Both the position numbers and the translations under genes were made by a program. Shown here one piece after another: positions 28,867 to 38,908 of a DNA stretch of 64,000 bases. Numbering within the stretch: position 1 is the stretch's first letter; each line of letters begins with the position of its first letter. The notes below the pieces were generated by a model. It was not told the origin of the DNA and searched no databases. It worked only from the letters and a program-made list of their open reading frames with translations. The DNA comes from Prochlorococcus sp. AG-409-D14 (GTDB lineage: Bacteria; Cyanobacteriota; Cyanobacteriia; PCC-6307; Cyanobiaceae): positions 62,001-126,000 of the forward strand of contig QCJR01000002.1 in the NCBI GenBank assembly GCA_003215895.1. Direction: 5' to 3'.

Positions 28867-30936
28867 ATGAATAATTCAAATTCAAATAAAGATAGTACCT
28901 TTTCACCCAAAAAAGAGGATCTATTAATAAATGAGTTAAATATATTTGAAAAAATATATTCATGGTGGTCAGGATTTAATTTAAGATCAAAATTACTTGC
29001 ATTTGGAACACTTGTAGTGAGTTTCATAATGACACTTATTACATTTTTTGCTTTGAGCAGTATACAAAAAGACGCTGGCATGAATGATACAAGATATGCA
29101 AGAGATTTAGGATTATTACTATCAGGGAATGTAACGGAATTAGTAGCCAATAATCAAAGCAGAGAACTTTTCAACGTGGCAGAGAAGTTTTGGCGTTCAA
29201 GCCGAAACTTAAGGTACATTTTCTTTACTGACCCAGATGGCTTTGTAAAGCTGGGAATTCCAGTTAGTGCAACAGCTTCAGAATCTGAGGCTGAAGGTGC
29301 CTTACAACTAACAAGAAAACTTCAACTACCAAGTGAATTAAAAAAACAACCTCAATTCCCACTAGTCAGGCAACATTCGACTCCACAAGGCCAGGTAACT
29401 GATGTTTTTGTTCCCATGCTCTGGAAGGGAAAATATCTAGGTACTTTGGCACTTGGAGTAACACCAAATAAAAAAGCTCTTGCAACAGCCGCATTAACTA
29501 GAGAGATTACTGTTGCAGTATTTATTTCTATTTGGGTTTTAGTGATAATAGGCGCAGTATTTAATGCTCTGACAATTACTCGTCCAATTAGAGAATTAGT
29601 GATTGGGGTAAGAGAGATTGCTAAAGGTAATTTCAAATCAAGAGTAGATCTTCCGATTAGTGGAGAACTAGGAGAACTCCTAACTGGATTTAATGCAATG
29701 GCATCCAGACTGGAAGACTATGACGCTGCAAATATTGAAGAATTAAAAGCTGCGCAAGTTAAACAACAATCTTTAATAGCCACCATGGCTGACGGAGCAC
29801 TACTTCTTGACGAACAAGGAAATATTGTTTTAGTTAATCCAACTGCCAGAAGACTCTTTCGCTGGGAAGGTAGAAATCTTGAAGGTCAAAAATTATTGAA
29901 TCAACTTCCTGATCCTCTGGTAAAAGAACTTGAAACACCTATAACCTCTCTATTAAACAACTTCGGAGATAGTGACGATTTACGTTGCAATCTTGAAGAG
30001 CCTCCAAGAACACTTCGTATAGTTTTAAAGTCTGTTAGAGACACTACTGGAGAGAATATCAAGGGTATTGCTGTTACAGTTCAAGATCTCACTAGGGAAG
30101 TTCAATTAAACGCAGCACAAAAAAGATTTATCAGTAATGTTTCACACGAATTGAGAACTCCTTTATTTAATATTAAAAGCTATGTTGAGACTCTTTATGA
30201 CTTAAGTGAACAACTTACAAAAGATGAGCAAAAAGAATTTCTTGGAGTTGCTAATTCAGAAACAGATAGACTTACTCGCCTAGTAAATGATGTTCTTGAC
30301 TTATCCAAGTTAGAATCTGGAAGAACGATTCAATTAGAAGGACTAAGTATAAAAGAAGCAATGGAACAAACACTAAGAAATTACAAACTTAATGCTGAAG
30401 ATAAAAATGTAAAACTAATACTAAATGTTGAAAGTAATTTAGCATTTGTTTTAGGTAACTGGGATATGATTCTTCAGGTTCTAGACAATCTTGTTGGTAA
30501 TGCACTTAAATTTAGTAAAGAAGGAGGGACAATAAATTTAAAAGCGTACACATGGCCAGACATATGCGTTGCTTCGCCAGTTGACCTAGAAAACAAAGCT
30601 CCGCATTGTGAGATATTGTCTCCAATGCCAAAAATCAGAGTCGAAGTATCTGATACGGGATGTGGCATTTCTGAAATTGATCAACAAAGAATATTTGAAC
30701 GTTTTTATAGAGTTGAAGATTCAGTTCATACAGAGGTAGGAACAGGGCTAGGGCTTTCAATAGTAAAAGGAATTGTTGACAAACACGGAAGTGAGATAAG
30801 AATGGCTAGCGAACCAAACATTGGAACGACTTTTTGGTTTGAACTTCCTTTTGAAGATTCTGATGCTGATCAGCTATTACTAAAGTCAGCAAGGAAAAAT
30901 TGGGAACTTGAAAATGATAAGTCTTTAATTAAATAA
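28867..30936 (+). CDS. nblS: Sensor histidine kinase NblS (DspA/Hik33-like)
   Basis: This is a membrane-bound sensor kinase. In cyanobacteria it controls high-light, nutrient and cold responses, including hli genes, through the response regulator RpaB. The 689-residue protein has TM1 (about residues 40-62), an extracytoplasmic sensor loop, TM2 (about 212-235), a HAMP domain (TRPIRELVIGVREIAKG), a PAS domain (about 300-400) and HisKA with the phospho-acceptor His427 in FISNVSHELRTPLFNI. The ATPase domain carries NALKFSKEGG, DTGCGI and GTGLGLSIVKGI. It converges tightly with kaiC (stops one base apart). A predicted target, the hli operon with an HLR1-like site, is in this window at 51.6-52.0 kb. 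Confidence 0.93.
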   Translation: MNNSNSNKDSTFSPKKEDLLINELNIFEKIYSWWSGFNLRSKLLAFGTLVVSFIMTLITFFALSSIQKDAGMNDTRYARDLGLLLSGNVTELVANNQSRELFNVAEKFWRSSRNLRYIFFTDPDGFVKLGIPVSATASESEAEGALQLTRKLQLPSELKKQPQFPLVRQHSTPQGQVTDVFVPMLWKGKYLGTLALGVTPNKKALATAALTREITVAVFISIWVLVIIGAVFNALTITRPIRELVIGVREIAKGNFKSRVDLPISGELGELLTGFNAMASRLEDYDAANIEELKAAQVKQQSLIATMADGALLLDEQGNIVLVNPTARRLFRWEGRNLEGQKLLNQLPDPLVKELETPITSLLNNFGDSDDLRCNLEEPPRTLRIVLKSVRDTTGENIKGIAVTVQDLTREVQLNAAQKRFISNVSHELRTPLFNIKSYVETLYDLSEQLTKDEQKEFLGVANSETDRLTRLVNDVLDLSKLESGRTIQLEGLSIKEAMEQTLRNYKLNAEDKNVKLILNVESNLAFVLGNWDMILQVLDNLVGNALKFSKEGGTINLKAYTWPDICVASPVDLENKAPHCEILSPMPKIRVEVSDTGCGISEIDQQRIFERFYRVEDSVHTEVGTGLGLSIVKGIVDKHGSEIRMASEPNIGTTFWFELPFEDSDADQLLLKSARKNWELENDKSLIK

Positions 30937-30937
30937 A

Positions 30938-32440
30938 CTAGTCTTCATTTTGTTGAATACTTTTAAAAACACCTGGTATCTGCTCTTCAGGATTAATACG
31001 ATGAGGGGCTCCACTAAATATCTGTTCAAAGTTAGAAAATGAATCTTTAATCTCAGGTCCTTCATTAGTAATGATATATTCACGTATCCTTTTGTCATGC
31101 CATGATCCACGCATCTTAAAAACATTTATTGCTCTAGCCATTTCACCTCTTATTTCTACATATTGCAAAAGCAAAATAGTATCAGTTATCGTTGAAATAT
31201 GGGAATCAGTAATTGAGTGGCTTCCCATGAATTCTTCAGCAGTATTAGTAAAGAATCCTGCTATTTCTTCTTGTTTTGCATATCCAGTAACTCCAATAAC
31301 AAACTGTCTAAAGGCATTTAAACTTACACCTCTAGCTAATGCAGATAGAGAATCTATTGCCATTCTAGAAGGCTTATATTCGCTAATCTCGGATTTGATA
31401 ATTTGCAGATGGTCTTCCAAGCCAGTTGATTCTGGATAAGCACAAATAATCTTCAATAATCCATCAGCTTCCATTTTCTCAAAATCAATCCCCCAACTAG
31501 TTGCATTTCGAAGAAGTTGAGCTCTTGATTCTTCATAAGCAAACAGTATCGTTCTCTCTTTATTTATATAAGCATCTTCAACGAACTTAGAAACTAGCAT
31601 TGTTTTTCCAGTACCAGTTGCACCAGTTGCCAGAATAATTGAATCTTGGAAATATCCTCCGCCACACATTTCATCCAAATCGGGAACACCAGAACTTATG
31701 CGAATATTTGATGATCGTTGAGTCAACCTCATTGCACCCAAAGGGAATGCAACTATGCCTTGGGGACCCATAGTAAAAGGAAATTCACCCTTCATATGAG
31801 TAGTTCCTCTTAATTTCAAAATTTCAACAGTTCTTCTCCTCTTCTCTGCCTCTAAAACATTTCTCAAAATAACAACATTGTCAGAAACGAATTCTTCAAC
31901 TCCGTATCTAGCAATTGGACCATATTCATCTATTCTTTCAGTAGTCATAACAGTAGTCACACCAATTTCTTTAAGTCTTGCTATTAGTCGGAAAATCTCT
32001 CTTCTAACAACATAAATAGCATCATATTGTTGAAAAACCGCTGTCATTGAATCTATAGCCACTCTCTTAGCTTTGAACTTTCTAATCGCATAACTAATCC
32101 TTTCAATTAATCCTGACAAATCAAAACTTCCAGCCACATCTTGTCCATCTGGGTCTGGAGATGCATCTAAAATAAAAAGTTTATTTTGGTCAATTAATCC
32201 TTGTAAATCCCAACCAAAGCTTGCAGCATTTCGAATAATATCTAAAGGTGATTCTTCAAAAGTAACAAGAATCCCGGGCTCATCAAAATTGCATATTCCA
32301 TGATGAAGATATTGCAAAGAAAAAACTGTTTTGCCAGTCCCTGATGTTCCGCTGACTAGAGTGCTGCGCGCATTAGGCAACCCACCATGACAAATATCAT
32401 CAAAGCCCTCAATTCCAGTAGGGAGTTTTTGAACATGCAT
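30938..32440 (-). CDS. kaiC: Circadian clock ATPase/kinase KaiC
   Basis: This is a hexameric double-RecA ATPase at the centre of the cyanobacterial clock. The CI Walker A is GTSGTGKT near residue 31, and the CII Walker A is GATGTGKT near residue 272. The two phosphorylation sites are kept at Ser416-Thr417 within SHISTITDT, equivalent to S431/T432 of Synechococcus elongatus. The protein is 500 residues, with a shorter N-terminus than the 519-residue S. elongatus protein. The kaiB gene lies 130 bases upstream, and no kaiA is found between kaiB and rplU. The clock may therefore act as an hourglass, as described for Prochlorococcus. Confidence 0.97.
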   Translation of the reverse strand: MHVQKLPTGIEGFDDICHGGLPNARSTLVSGTSGTGKTVFSLQYLHHGICNFDEPGILVTFEESPLDIIRNAASFGWDLQGLIDQNKLFILDASPDPDGQDVAGSFDLSGLIERISYAIRKFKAKRVAIDSMTAVFQQYDAIYVVRREIFRLIARLKEIGVTTVMTTERIDEYGPIARYGVEEFVSDNVVILRNVLEAEKRRRTVEILKLRGTTHMKGEFPFTMGPQGIVAFPLGAMRLTQRSSNIRISSGVPDLDEMCGGGYFQDSIILATGATGTGKTMLVSKFVEDAYINKERTILFAYEESRAQLLRNATSWGIDFEKMEADGLLKIICAYPESTGLEDHLQIIKSEISEYKPSRMAIDSLSALARGVSLNAFRQFVIGVTGYAKQEEIAGFFTNTAEEFMGSHSITDSHISTITDTILLLQYVEIRGEMARAINVFKMRGSWHDKRIREYIITNEGPEIKDSFSNFEQIFSGAPHRINPEEQIPGVFKSIQQNED

Positions 32441-32570
32441 ATTTGGTCAAATTGTTTTATTGAAGAACGCTAAAAGCTGTTACATATAAAACATAATAAA
32501 CTAACCGTAAAAATAGCTTGGTTATCGGTTGGGCTTAAGAATTCATTTACTCCATGTTTGGAAAATTCGA

Positions 32571-32894
32571 TTATTTATCTGAAGAAACAAACATTTCTTG
32601 ATCTGATAATTCATCATATAAAAGGTCCAAGCCGATTAAAACCTTTTCTCTATCTGATAGATCACCGATTATTCTTCTCACAGGTGGAGGTAAAATCTTA
32701 GATAAAGTTGGCGTAGCAAGTATTTTATCTTCTTCTGCTAATTGAGGACTTTTAAGAACATCTATAACTTTAAGAGCATAAACTCCTTTAAATTCACTTT
32801 CTAAGATGTCTCTCAACGTGTTCAAAGCTCTCATAGAGTTTGGGGTATTCCCAGCCACGTAAAGCTTAAGAATATATGTTTTCCTTGCATTCAT
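32571..32894 (-). CDS. kaiB: Circadian clock protein KaiB
   Basis: KaiB is a fold-switching thioredoxin-like protein that binds KaiC and, where it exists, KaiA. The 107 residues show [23 protein letters not shown] and the C-terminal [25 protein letters not shown]. The gene lies upstream of kaiC in the same direction and is divergent from rplU over 172 bases. Whether kaiB and kaiC form one transcript cannot be decided because of the 130-base gap. Confidence 0.96.
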   Translation of the reverse strand: MNARKTYILKLYVAGNTPNSMRALNTLRDILESEFKGVYALKVIDVLKSPQLAEEDKILATPTLSKILPPPVRRIIGDLSDREKVLIGLDLLYDELSDQEMFVSSDK

Positions 32895-33066
32895 TGAAAA
32901 CCTCCAAAAGATCCACAGAACATTTGCTCTTCTTAAATCTTGACTAAATAACCAACAAAAAGCGAAAATGTTATTTTGTTTTTCGATTACGATTAGGGCT
33001 TAATCGATTTAAGAAAAGGAAATCCCTTTTTATTTTATTTCGAGCCTTAACGTGTCACCAATAATC

Positions 33067-33495
33067 ATGGCTGAAAAAAAATCATCTCCCAAGAAGGAAA
33101 CTCCAACAGATAAAACTTATGCGATAGTTGAAGCTTCTGGAAAACAGTTTTGGCTTCAAACTAACCGTTATTACGATTTGGACAGATGCCATGCTGAAGT
33201 TGATGACATTTTAACTATTGACAAAGTTCTTCTTCATAACGATGGTCAAGATTTAAAGCTTGGAAAACCTTATATAAAAGATGCGAAAGTAGAACTAAAA
33301 GTCTTAGAACATAGAAGAGGACCTAAAATAATTGTTTATAAAATGCGTCCAAAGAAAAAAACAAGGAGAAAAAATGGTCACCGTCAAGAACTTACAAGAG
33401 TTTTAGTTCAATCAATATCGGTTGGATCAAAATCTAAAAAAACAAAAGAATCTAAAGAAACAAACACCACTGCTAGTAAAGTAGAATCTAAATAA
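33067..33495 (+). CDS. rplU: 50S ribosomal protein L21
   Basis: This large-subunit protein has the core AIVEASGKQFWLQTNRYYDLDR and KKTRRKNGHRQELTRV. Lys/Ser-rich extensions lie at both ends (the first 14 residues and the last 25), which is usual for this lineage. A GTG at 33052 would add five residues, but the ATG at 33067 is preferred. rpmA follows 25 bases later. The gene pair sits where kaiA would be expected relative to kaiBC in other cyanobacteria. Confidence 0.94.
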   Translation: MAEKKSSPKKETPTDKTYAIVEASGKQFWLQTNRYYDLDRCHAEVDDILTIDKVLLHNDGQDLKLGKPYIKDAKVELKVLEHRRGPKIIVYKMRPKKKTRRKNGHRQELTRVLVQSISVGSKSKKTKESKETNTTASKVESK

Positions 33496-33520
33496 CTTAA
33501 ATCAAAAGATTACATAAACC

Positions 33521-33793
33521 ATGGCTCATAAGAAAGGTACTGGATCAACCAGGAATGGAAGAGATTCAAACTCAAAAAGACTTGGTGTAAAAGCTTATGG
33601 TGGCGAGAAAGTAACTGCTGGATCTATTCTCATTCGTCAAAGAGGTACATCAATTCTTCCAGGAATCAATGTAGGTAAAGGCAAAGATGATACTCTTTTT
33701 GCCTTAACTGATGGTTCTGTTCAATTTGAAAGTATTCGTAGAGGCTTAAGAAATAGAAAAAGAATTAATATTTCCCCTGTTAAAGCTGTTTAG
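33521..33793 (+). CDS. rpmA: 50S ribosomal protein L27
   Basis: This large-subunit protein near the peptidyl transferase centre has the conserved start [21 protein letters not shown] and the segment [28 protein letters not shown]. It is 90 residues. It is downstream of rplU and overlaps the convergent methyltransferase gene by 4 bases at its end. Confidence 0.97.
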   Translation: MAHKKGTGSTRNGRDSNSKRLGVKAYGGEKVTAGSILIRQRGTSILPGINVGKGKDDTLFALTDGSVQFESIRRGLRNRKRINISPVKAV

Positions 33794-34542
33794 TTTATCC
33801 TTTTTAATGGCTTGTAAGCGCGAGCAGTAATTAAAAAAGGATGAAAAACTTCTAAGTAGTTTGCTTGTAATGCAGAAAAGAAGTTCTCAATCAGACTAGG
33901 ATCATCAAAGTGAAAAGGATATTCTCCGTTTTTTCCTTTATAAAAATACCAATTCATTAGAGCTATTCCCTTAGGAGAAAGCTTCTCCAAAAATATATTT
34001 AATTGTTTTGCTGGATCAGGAAGATGTTCAAGGACATCCAAGCAAACAAGAGAATCAAAAATCACATCAGATGTGCTTTCTAAATCTCTAAAAACCGAAA
34101 TCTTATTTTCGATTCCCAATTCCCTAGACCTGTGTTGTACAAAACTTCTATTTTGAGGGTTAAGGTCCACAAACCAAACATGTTCAACATCTTGCAAAAA
34201 CGAGGCAGCCAGAGCGTGCGTACCAATACCTCCACCAAAATCTAAAACTTTTCCAGAAGCAAATTTTTGTTGTAGACGAAGCGTGTCAGCTATGTAATTA
34301 GAACTGTTTAAATGCCAAGATGCTAGATCTATTAAATGAGCATCTCCAACTTTTTCTTCGTAAAAATCGCCTGCATTGTTCTCAGTAAGTGCACCTGGAT
34401 GTAGAGCTGCCAAATCATCAACACCGTTTATTAACCTTTGATCTAATTGATCATTATTTATATGAAGGAACTCAATAAGATGTTTTTTTAAATTAAAGCC
34501 ATCTTTAAGGAATCTGGAAATACTTAGATCTAAATTGGTCAT
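33790..34542 (-). CDS. Class I SAM-dependent methyltransferase, substrate unknown
   Basis: The 250-residue protein has the SAM-binding motif [17 protein letters not shown] near residue 100 and the downstream acidic motif VWFVDLNP. A motif-4-like [12 protein letters not shown] follows. The N-terminal 90 residues are helical and unassigned. A longer reading frame starts at a GTG (34563), but the ATG at 34542 is preferred. Substrate and pathway cannot be predicted. Confidence 0.8.
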   Translation of the reverse strand: MTNLDLSISRFLKDGFNLKKHLIEFLHINNDQLDQRLINGVDDLAALHPGALTENNAGDFYEEKVGDAHLIDLASWHLNSSNYIADTLRLQQKFASGKVLDFGGGIGTHALAASFLQDVEHVWFVDLNPQNRSFVQHRSRELGIENKISVFRDLESTSDVIFDSLVCLDVLEHLPDPAKQLNIFLEKLSPKGIALMNWYFYKGKNGEYPFHFDDPSLIENFFSALQANYLEVFHPFLITARAYKPLKRIN

Positions 34543-34638
34543 ATTATTTCGCTCACTGAACACTCTGAGTTATAACTTTAAATGCTCAGGGCAACTTGAA
34601 CAATCTTTTCATGTGAGTCTCAACCTACAATATTAATT

Positions 34639-35583
34639 TTGGAAAAGCCTTTTGGATTTGTTGTCATTGATAAGCCTGCTGGGCTTAGTTCTCATGATTG
34701 CGTAAATAGACTTCGAAAAGTATTTGGTATTAAAAAGATTGGACATAGTGGAACTCTAGACCCCTCAGTTACTGGGGTACTTCCAATAGCGATAGGGGAT
34801 GCGACAAGATTAATCTCTTATTTACAAGGTTCTAAAGCCTATACAGGAATCATCCAGCTAGGTAGCACTACAAATACTGATGATATGCAAGGAGAAATCT
34901 TAGAATCTAAAATTTGGCCATTAATTAGCGAAAATGATATCAATTATCTACTAGAAAATTTCAGAGGCGAGATATTACAAAAACCGCCCATTTTTTCTAG
35001 CGTTCACGTTAAAGGAGAAAGAGCTTATAAGAAAGCCAGAAAAGGAGAAAAATTTGATTTAAAGCCTAAAAAAGTGACTATAAATAAATTAAATTTAATA
35101 AGTTGGTCTCAAAGTAAAGGTGAGTTATTAATTGACGTCGACTGTTCAACAGGAACCTACATTAGATCCTTGGCTAGAGACATTGGAGCTAATATTGGAT
35201 GCGGTGGTCACTTAAAAAAATTACGCCGTACAAAAGCTTATAATTTCAACGAAAATGATTCCATATTACTTCCTGAGAAATCAGAGTTTTACCAAGAAAA
35301 AAATAGACCTAAAGTACTAAACCCAACTATATTTTTTAAACATCTTTCTTCTTTTAAATTAATTTCTGAAGAAGAAATAATTAGTTGGAGATCAGGGAGA
35401 AAGATATGTTTTCAGAATAATATTAAACGTCTAAAGTTAGGCCAATATAATAAGGTTGAAGATAGTATCTTTGATAATAAAAATATATTAGTTCTGGATA
35501 AAAAGGAGAAAATCCTAGGCATAGCAGAACTAGGCGAAGATTTTGAAATTAAACCTAGGGTTGTTTTTAATGCAATTGGTTGA
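34639..35583 (+). CDS. truB: tRNA pseudouridine-55 synthase
   Basis: The enzyme modifies uridine 55 in the T-loop of nearly all tRNAs. The N-terminal KPAGLSSHDCVNRLRK and the catalytic motif GHSGTLDPSVTGVLPI with its aspartate are exact. ERAYKKARKGEKF and GTYIRSLARDIG are also typical. It is 314 residues with a TTG start that fits the family N-terminus. It converges with the SpoIID-like gene through a 13-bp hairpin. Confidence 0.95.
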   Translation: MEKPFGFVVIDKPAGLSSHDCVNRLRKVFGIKKIGHSGTLDPSVTGVLPIAIGDATRLISYLQGSKAYTGIIQLGSTTNTDDMQGEILESKIWPLISENDINYLLENFRGEILQKPPIFSSVHVKGERAYKKARKGEKFDLKPKKVTINKLNLISWSQSKGELLIDVDCSTGTYIRSLARDIGANIGCGGHLKKLRRTKAYNFNENDSILLPEKSEFYQEKNRPKVLNPTIFFKHLSSFKLISEEEIISWRSGRKICFQNNIKRLKLGQYNKVEDSIFDNKNILVLDKKEKILGIAELGEDFEIKPRVVFNAIG

Positions 35584-35594
35584 AACCATTAATC

Positions 35595-35628
35595 TAAACC
35601 TTATAGTAATTTATAACTATAAGGTTTA
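35595..35628. terminator. Hairpin between convergent truB and spoIID-like genes
   Basis: Arms 35595-35607 and 35616-35628 are exact reverse complements (13 bp) around an 8-base loop. The hairpin lies between the convergent stops and includes the spoIID-like stop codon. It lacks a clear T-run on either strand, so it may be a weak bidirectional terminator or an RNA 3-prime stabiliser. Confidence 0.55.
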
Positions 35629-36846
35629 GTAATACGCTCTTATTTGAACTCCAGTATAATAATGATTTAGAATTTCACGAAAACTTACTCCTCTTTCCGC
35701 CATAGATTTAGCCCCCCATTGACTCATCCCCACCCCATGACCAGCACCGTAACCATTCACTAATAGGAAATAATCTTTTGGAATTGGTGGGAGAGGTTGA
35801 GGTGAAAAATCTTCAAATATTTTATTATCAGAATCCAATTTATTTTCTAGCTTAATTTGATTAAACTTCAAATGAAGATCAAATTTAGTACTAAGCAATT
35901 GTAATTTTTTTCTTAAGTATTTTCCAGATACAAACTTATCCCCATTGGTTCCATAAAGTCTAATTTTTAAAACTCTTCCAGTATTACTTTTATTAATAAT
36001 TTGAATACTATTTATTCCACCCAAATCAGGAAATAATCCTTCCAAATCTTCAGAAGTAAATTTATTCGTCCAATTGTAATTAGCACTTTTCTGATCATAG
36101 TCAATAACACTTTTCAAATAAGGCAATTGATACTTCCAAACTTGACCACTATTCTCAGTTCTGCCGCCAGAACTACTATGAAAGACAGCTTCTATAAGCT
36201 CATTCTGATAAAATAGAGCAAGCCTGCTTGTACTTCTAACTGCTCTATTTATTTTTTCTGTTTCAGATTCAAGCCCCAAATAAACCTGACTATCTTGTGT
36301 TGAATGAAGGTCAAATAATTTATTACTATCTAATAGTTTTAAGGCATAAGTCCTGGCTGCTATTGCTTGAGCTTGAAGTGCTGCAAGTGGAAATTCTTTT
36401 GGCATTTCACTGCCAACAACACTTTTCAAATATTTCTCTAATTTTAAATAATTTATTATATTTAACTTTTTATCATTCAATGAAACTCTTAATTCTCCAG
36501 CATATCTTCTATTCTTAAACCAGATCCCTCTTTTATCACCATTTCTAATAATTAAGTTAAAATCATCTGGTAATTCAAACCATTTATTTAAGTTATTGTT
36601 AATTGAATATTGAACCTTGTTATTTTCATAAACTAAATTTAAAGTTTTAATTCTTCTATGATTAGAGGAAATACCTTGAACAAAAATATTTTCAACACTA
36701 TCTGCTCTAAATTTTGCCTTATTTTCATTAGCTATCAAAACACGCATTATTGGCTCTTTTGCCGCAATTGCCTTTGATGGAGAGATCAAAAATATAGTTG
36801 TAAAGATTATTGCCCATCCATATTTTCTTTTGGGTGATGTGCTCAC
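35626..36846 (-). CDS. SpoIID/LytB domain protein (cell-wall related)
   Basis: The 406-residue exported protein belongs to the SpoIID/LytB family. The family includes lytic transglycosylases acting on amidase-processed peptidoglycan and amidase enhancers. Residues 10-28 form a signal peptide (WAIIFTTIFLISPSKAIA). Family segments are YLKSVVGSEMPKEFPLAALQAQAIAARTYAL near residue 150, SSGGRTENSGQVW, and the C-terminal GHGVGMSQWGAKSMAERG. The start is GTG. It probably acts in the periplasm. Confidence 0.88.
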   Translation of the reverse strand: MSTSPKRKYGWAIIFTTIFLISPSKAIAAKEPIMRVLIANENKAKFRADSVENIFVQGISSNHRRIKTLNLVYENNKVQYSINNNLNKWFELPDDFNLIIRNGDKRGIWFKNRRYAGELRVSLNDKKLNIINYLKLEKYLKSVVGSEMPKEFPLAALQAQAIAARTYALKLLDSNKLFDLHSTQDSQVYLGLESETEKINRAVRSTSRLALFYQNELIEAVFHSSSGGRTENSGQVWKYQLPYLKSVIDYDQKSANYNWTNKFTSEDLEGLFPDLGGINSIQIINKSNTGRVLKIRLYGTNGDKFVSGKYLRKKLQLLSTKFDLHLKFNQIKLENKLDSDNKIFEDFSPQPLPPIPKDYFLLVNGYGAGHGVGMSQWGAKSMAERGVSFREILNHYYTGVQIRAYY

Positions 36847-36944
36847 AATAAAAATTGGATTTAAGTACTAATTTTGCCTATAAGAAAGAAGATCCACCAG
36901 TGGTCAAAGCTGTGAAAGGCACCATGTCTTAAAAGGGGAAAAAC

Positions 36945-37901
36945 TTGCAAGTCACTTTTCTAGGAACAAGTTCAGGAGTTCCAACTCTTACTAGGAACGT
37001 ATCAGCGATGGTTCTAAAGCCTCCACAAAGGTCAGAATTGTGGTTGTTTGATTGTGGCGAAGGTACACAGCACCAATTCATAAGAAGCAATCTTAAGTTA
37101 TCTCAAATCAAAAAAATATTCATTACACATATGCATGGGGATCATATTTATGGTCTACCTGGACTTCTAGCAAGTATTGGATTAGCAGGCAGCAGCTCTG
37201 GCATCGAGCTATACGGGCCAGCTCCTCTTAAAAACTTTATTGATTCTTGCTTGTATAACAGTTCAAGCAGATTGGCTTACTCTCTAAAATTCCATAAGGT
37301 TGAAAATGCTGCCATTAATCAAGAAATTTTGTTTGAAGATTTCGATTTAGAAGTCAAAACTGCTCCACTAAAGCATCGAATACCATCTTTTGCTTACAGA
37401 GTGAATCAAAAAACTAGACTAGGTAGATTCGATATAGAAAAAGCAAAGTCAAAAGAAATACCTCCTGGTCCAATTTATGCGGCCCTGCAGAGAGGGGAGG
37501 AAGTTAAATTAGGAGATGGTCGCATCTTTTCTGGGAAAGACTTCTGCGGTCCTCCTCGAGCCGGCTTAAGCATGGTTTATTGCACAGATACTGTATATAC
37601 AGAATCCGCAATTGAAATTTCTAGAGAAGCCGATCTATTAATTCATGAAGCCACATACTCACATAAGGAGACCGATATGGCCTATCAACGCGGGCATTCA
37701 ACTGCCACAATGGCTGCTGAAATTGCTGAGAAAGCAAACGTAAAACAATTAATTTTGACTCATTTGAGCCCGAGATATACCCCCGGGAACGAAACAAGTC
37801 CAATTGATTTGCTTAATGAAGCAAAAGCAATTTTTGAAAATACCCAGTTAGCAAAAGACTTTTTGCAAATTGATATAAAGAAACGCTGCAACAGTTCTTG
37901 A
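36945..37901 (+). CDS. rnz: Ribonuclease Z
   Basis: This is a metallo-beta-lactamase-fold endonuclease that processes tRNA 3-prime ends. The zinc motif [13 protein letters not shown] is near residue 63, and the first beta strand [18 protein letters not shown] opens the protein. The tRNA-binding exosite part ([13 protein letters not shown]) and the final HLSPRY motif are visible. The start is a TTG and the length is 318 residues. It is consistent with the tRNAs in the window lacking an encoded CCA. Confidence 0.95.
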   Translation: MQVTFLGTSSGVPTLTRNVSAMVLKPPQRSELWLFDCGEGTQHQFIRSNLKLSQIKKIFITHMHGDHIYGLPGLLASIGLAGSSSGIELYGPAPLKNFIDSCLYNSSSRLAYSLKFHKVENAAINQEILFEDFDLEVKTAPLKHRIPSFAYRVNQKTRLGRFDIEKAKSKEIPPGPIYAALQRGEEVKLGDGRIFSGKDFCGPPRAGLSMVYCTDTVYTESAIEISREADLLIHEATYSHKETDMAYQRGHSTATMAAEIAEKANVKQLILTHLSPRYTPGNETSPIDLLNEAKAIFENTQLAKDFLQIDIKKRCNSS

Positions 37902-37975
37902 TCCCTTGCCTATGAAATGCCACTACATGAAACAATGGTCGAGTTTGGTGCTTCCGTCAATCGCTGGCGTTATTA

Positions 37976-38524
37976 ATGGATTCTTTTATTTCTTCTCTTA
38001 AACGGTCCCTTACAAGACTATTTGTTTTGATACCTGTGCTTGTAAGTCTCATTATTAGTCCTCTTTCTGTAAGTGCCCTGTATCCCAGCGATCCTTCATC
38101 AGTGGAGAGCTTAGATACAAGCTTGGCTGGTAAGGACTTACAAAATACAGAGTATGTTAAATACGACTTATCAGGAAAAGATCTTGGTGGGGCGAATTTC
38201 ACTGGGGCTTATTTCAGTGTCTCAACTTTGAAGGACTCTGATCTAACGGGCGCAAACATGACTAATGTCATTGCCTATGCAACAAGGTTTGATAATGCGA
38301 ACCTCACAAATGTAAAACTGACTGGTGCAGAGTTACTTAAGAGTGTTTTTGATGGTGTAACCATTGATGGCGCTGACTTTACTGATGCTGTATTAGATAG
38401 AAGTCAACAAAAGAATCTTTGTAAAGTAGCTACTGGAAGCACAGCCGAAAGTCTCGGTTGTAGCACTACAGCCGCTGGATATGTGCCTGCGACCAAAGGT
38501 CAAGGCTTCAACCCAGGTACTTAA
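37976..38524 (+). CDS. Pentapeptide repeat protein, exported (lumenal type)
   Basis: The 182-residue protein has a hydrophobic leader (about residues 14-33, LFVLIPVLVSLIISPLSVSA). About eight to ten pentapeptide repeats of the A(N/D)LxX kind follow at residues 60-140 (ANFTG, ADFTD, ANLTN), which should form a beta helix. Two cysteines lie near the C-terminus (LCKVATG and GCST). Similar proteins occur in the thylakoid lumen; the function is unknown. It is followed by a strong bidirectional terminator. Confidence 0.85.
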   Translation: MDSFISSLKRSLTRLFVLIPVLVSLIISPLSVSALYPSDPSSVESLDTSLAGKDLQNTEYVKYDLSGKDLGGANFTGAYFSVSTLKDSDLTGANMTNVIAYATRFDNANLTNVKLTGAELLKSVFDGVTIDGADFTDAVLDRSQQKNLCKVATGSTAESLGCSTTAAGYVPATKGQGFNPGT

Positions 38525-38542
38525 ATTTATCGAAAATTTAAC

Positions 38543-38583
38543 AACCAATAAAAAAGGGGCCAATGGCCCCTTTTTTATTGGTT
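38543..38583. terminator. Bidirectional intrinsic terminator
   Basis: Arms 38543-38561 and 38565-38583 are perfect 19-bp reverse complements with a 3-base loop. The GC core is six base pairs (GGGGCC), flanked by an A-run on one strand and a T-run on the other, so it can stop transcription in both directions. It lies between the convergent pentapeptide gene and the small minus-strand membrane gene. Confidence 0.93.
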
Positions 38584-38598
38584 AAGAACTAACTTTTT

Positions 38599-38790
38599 TC
38601 ACTTTGTGATTAGGAAGAAAGCCGCTGCAGCTCCACCAACCGCAAACATAGGCAACCCAACTAACAAATGTGAGGTCCCAAAGCCAAAGCCTTTTTGGCG
38701 CAATATAAAATAACCAACTCCTGCGGCTCCAGCAGCCAAAGGAATAGCAGCAGTAGCAGCAGAAGCAACAGCGTGATAGTCGAAGTTCAT
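38599..38790 (-). CDS. Small two-helix membrane protein, unknown function
   Basis: The 63-residue protein has two hydrophobic helices (about residues 11-29 and 43-61) rich in Ala and Gly, joined by the loop RQKGFGFGTSH. No known function. It starts at an ATG and ends at the 19-bp bidirectional terminator, which supports it being a transcribed gene. Confidence 0.7.
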   Translation of the reverse strand: MNFDYHAVASAATAAIPLAAGAAGVGYFILRQKGFGFGTSHLLVGLPMFAVGGAAAAFFLITK

Positions 38791-38908
38791 CCCTGTGTTG
38801 AAATTTAATTAATTCAATTATCCTTCAAATTTGAAAAATGGTATGAACTTATGCCTGAAATGCTTCATATCTTCATCACTTTAAATCCAAAAAGAATTTT
38901 CAATTGTT

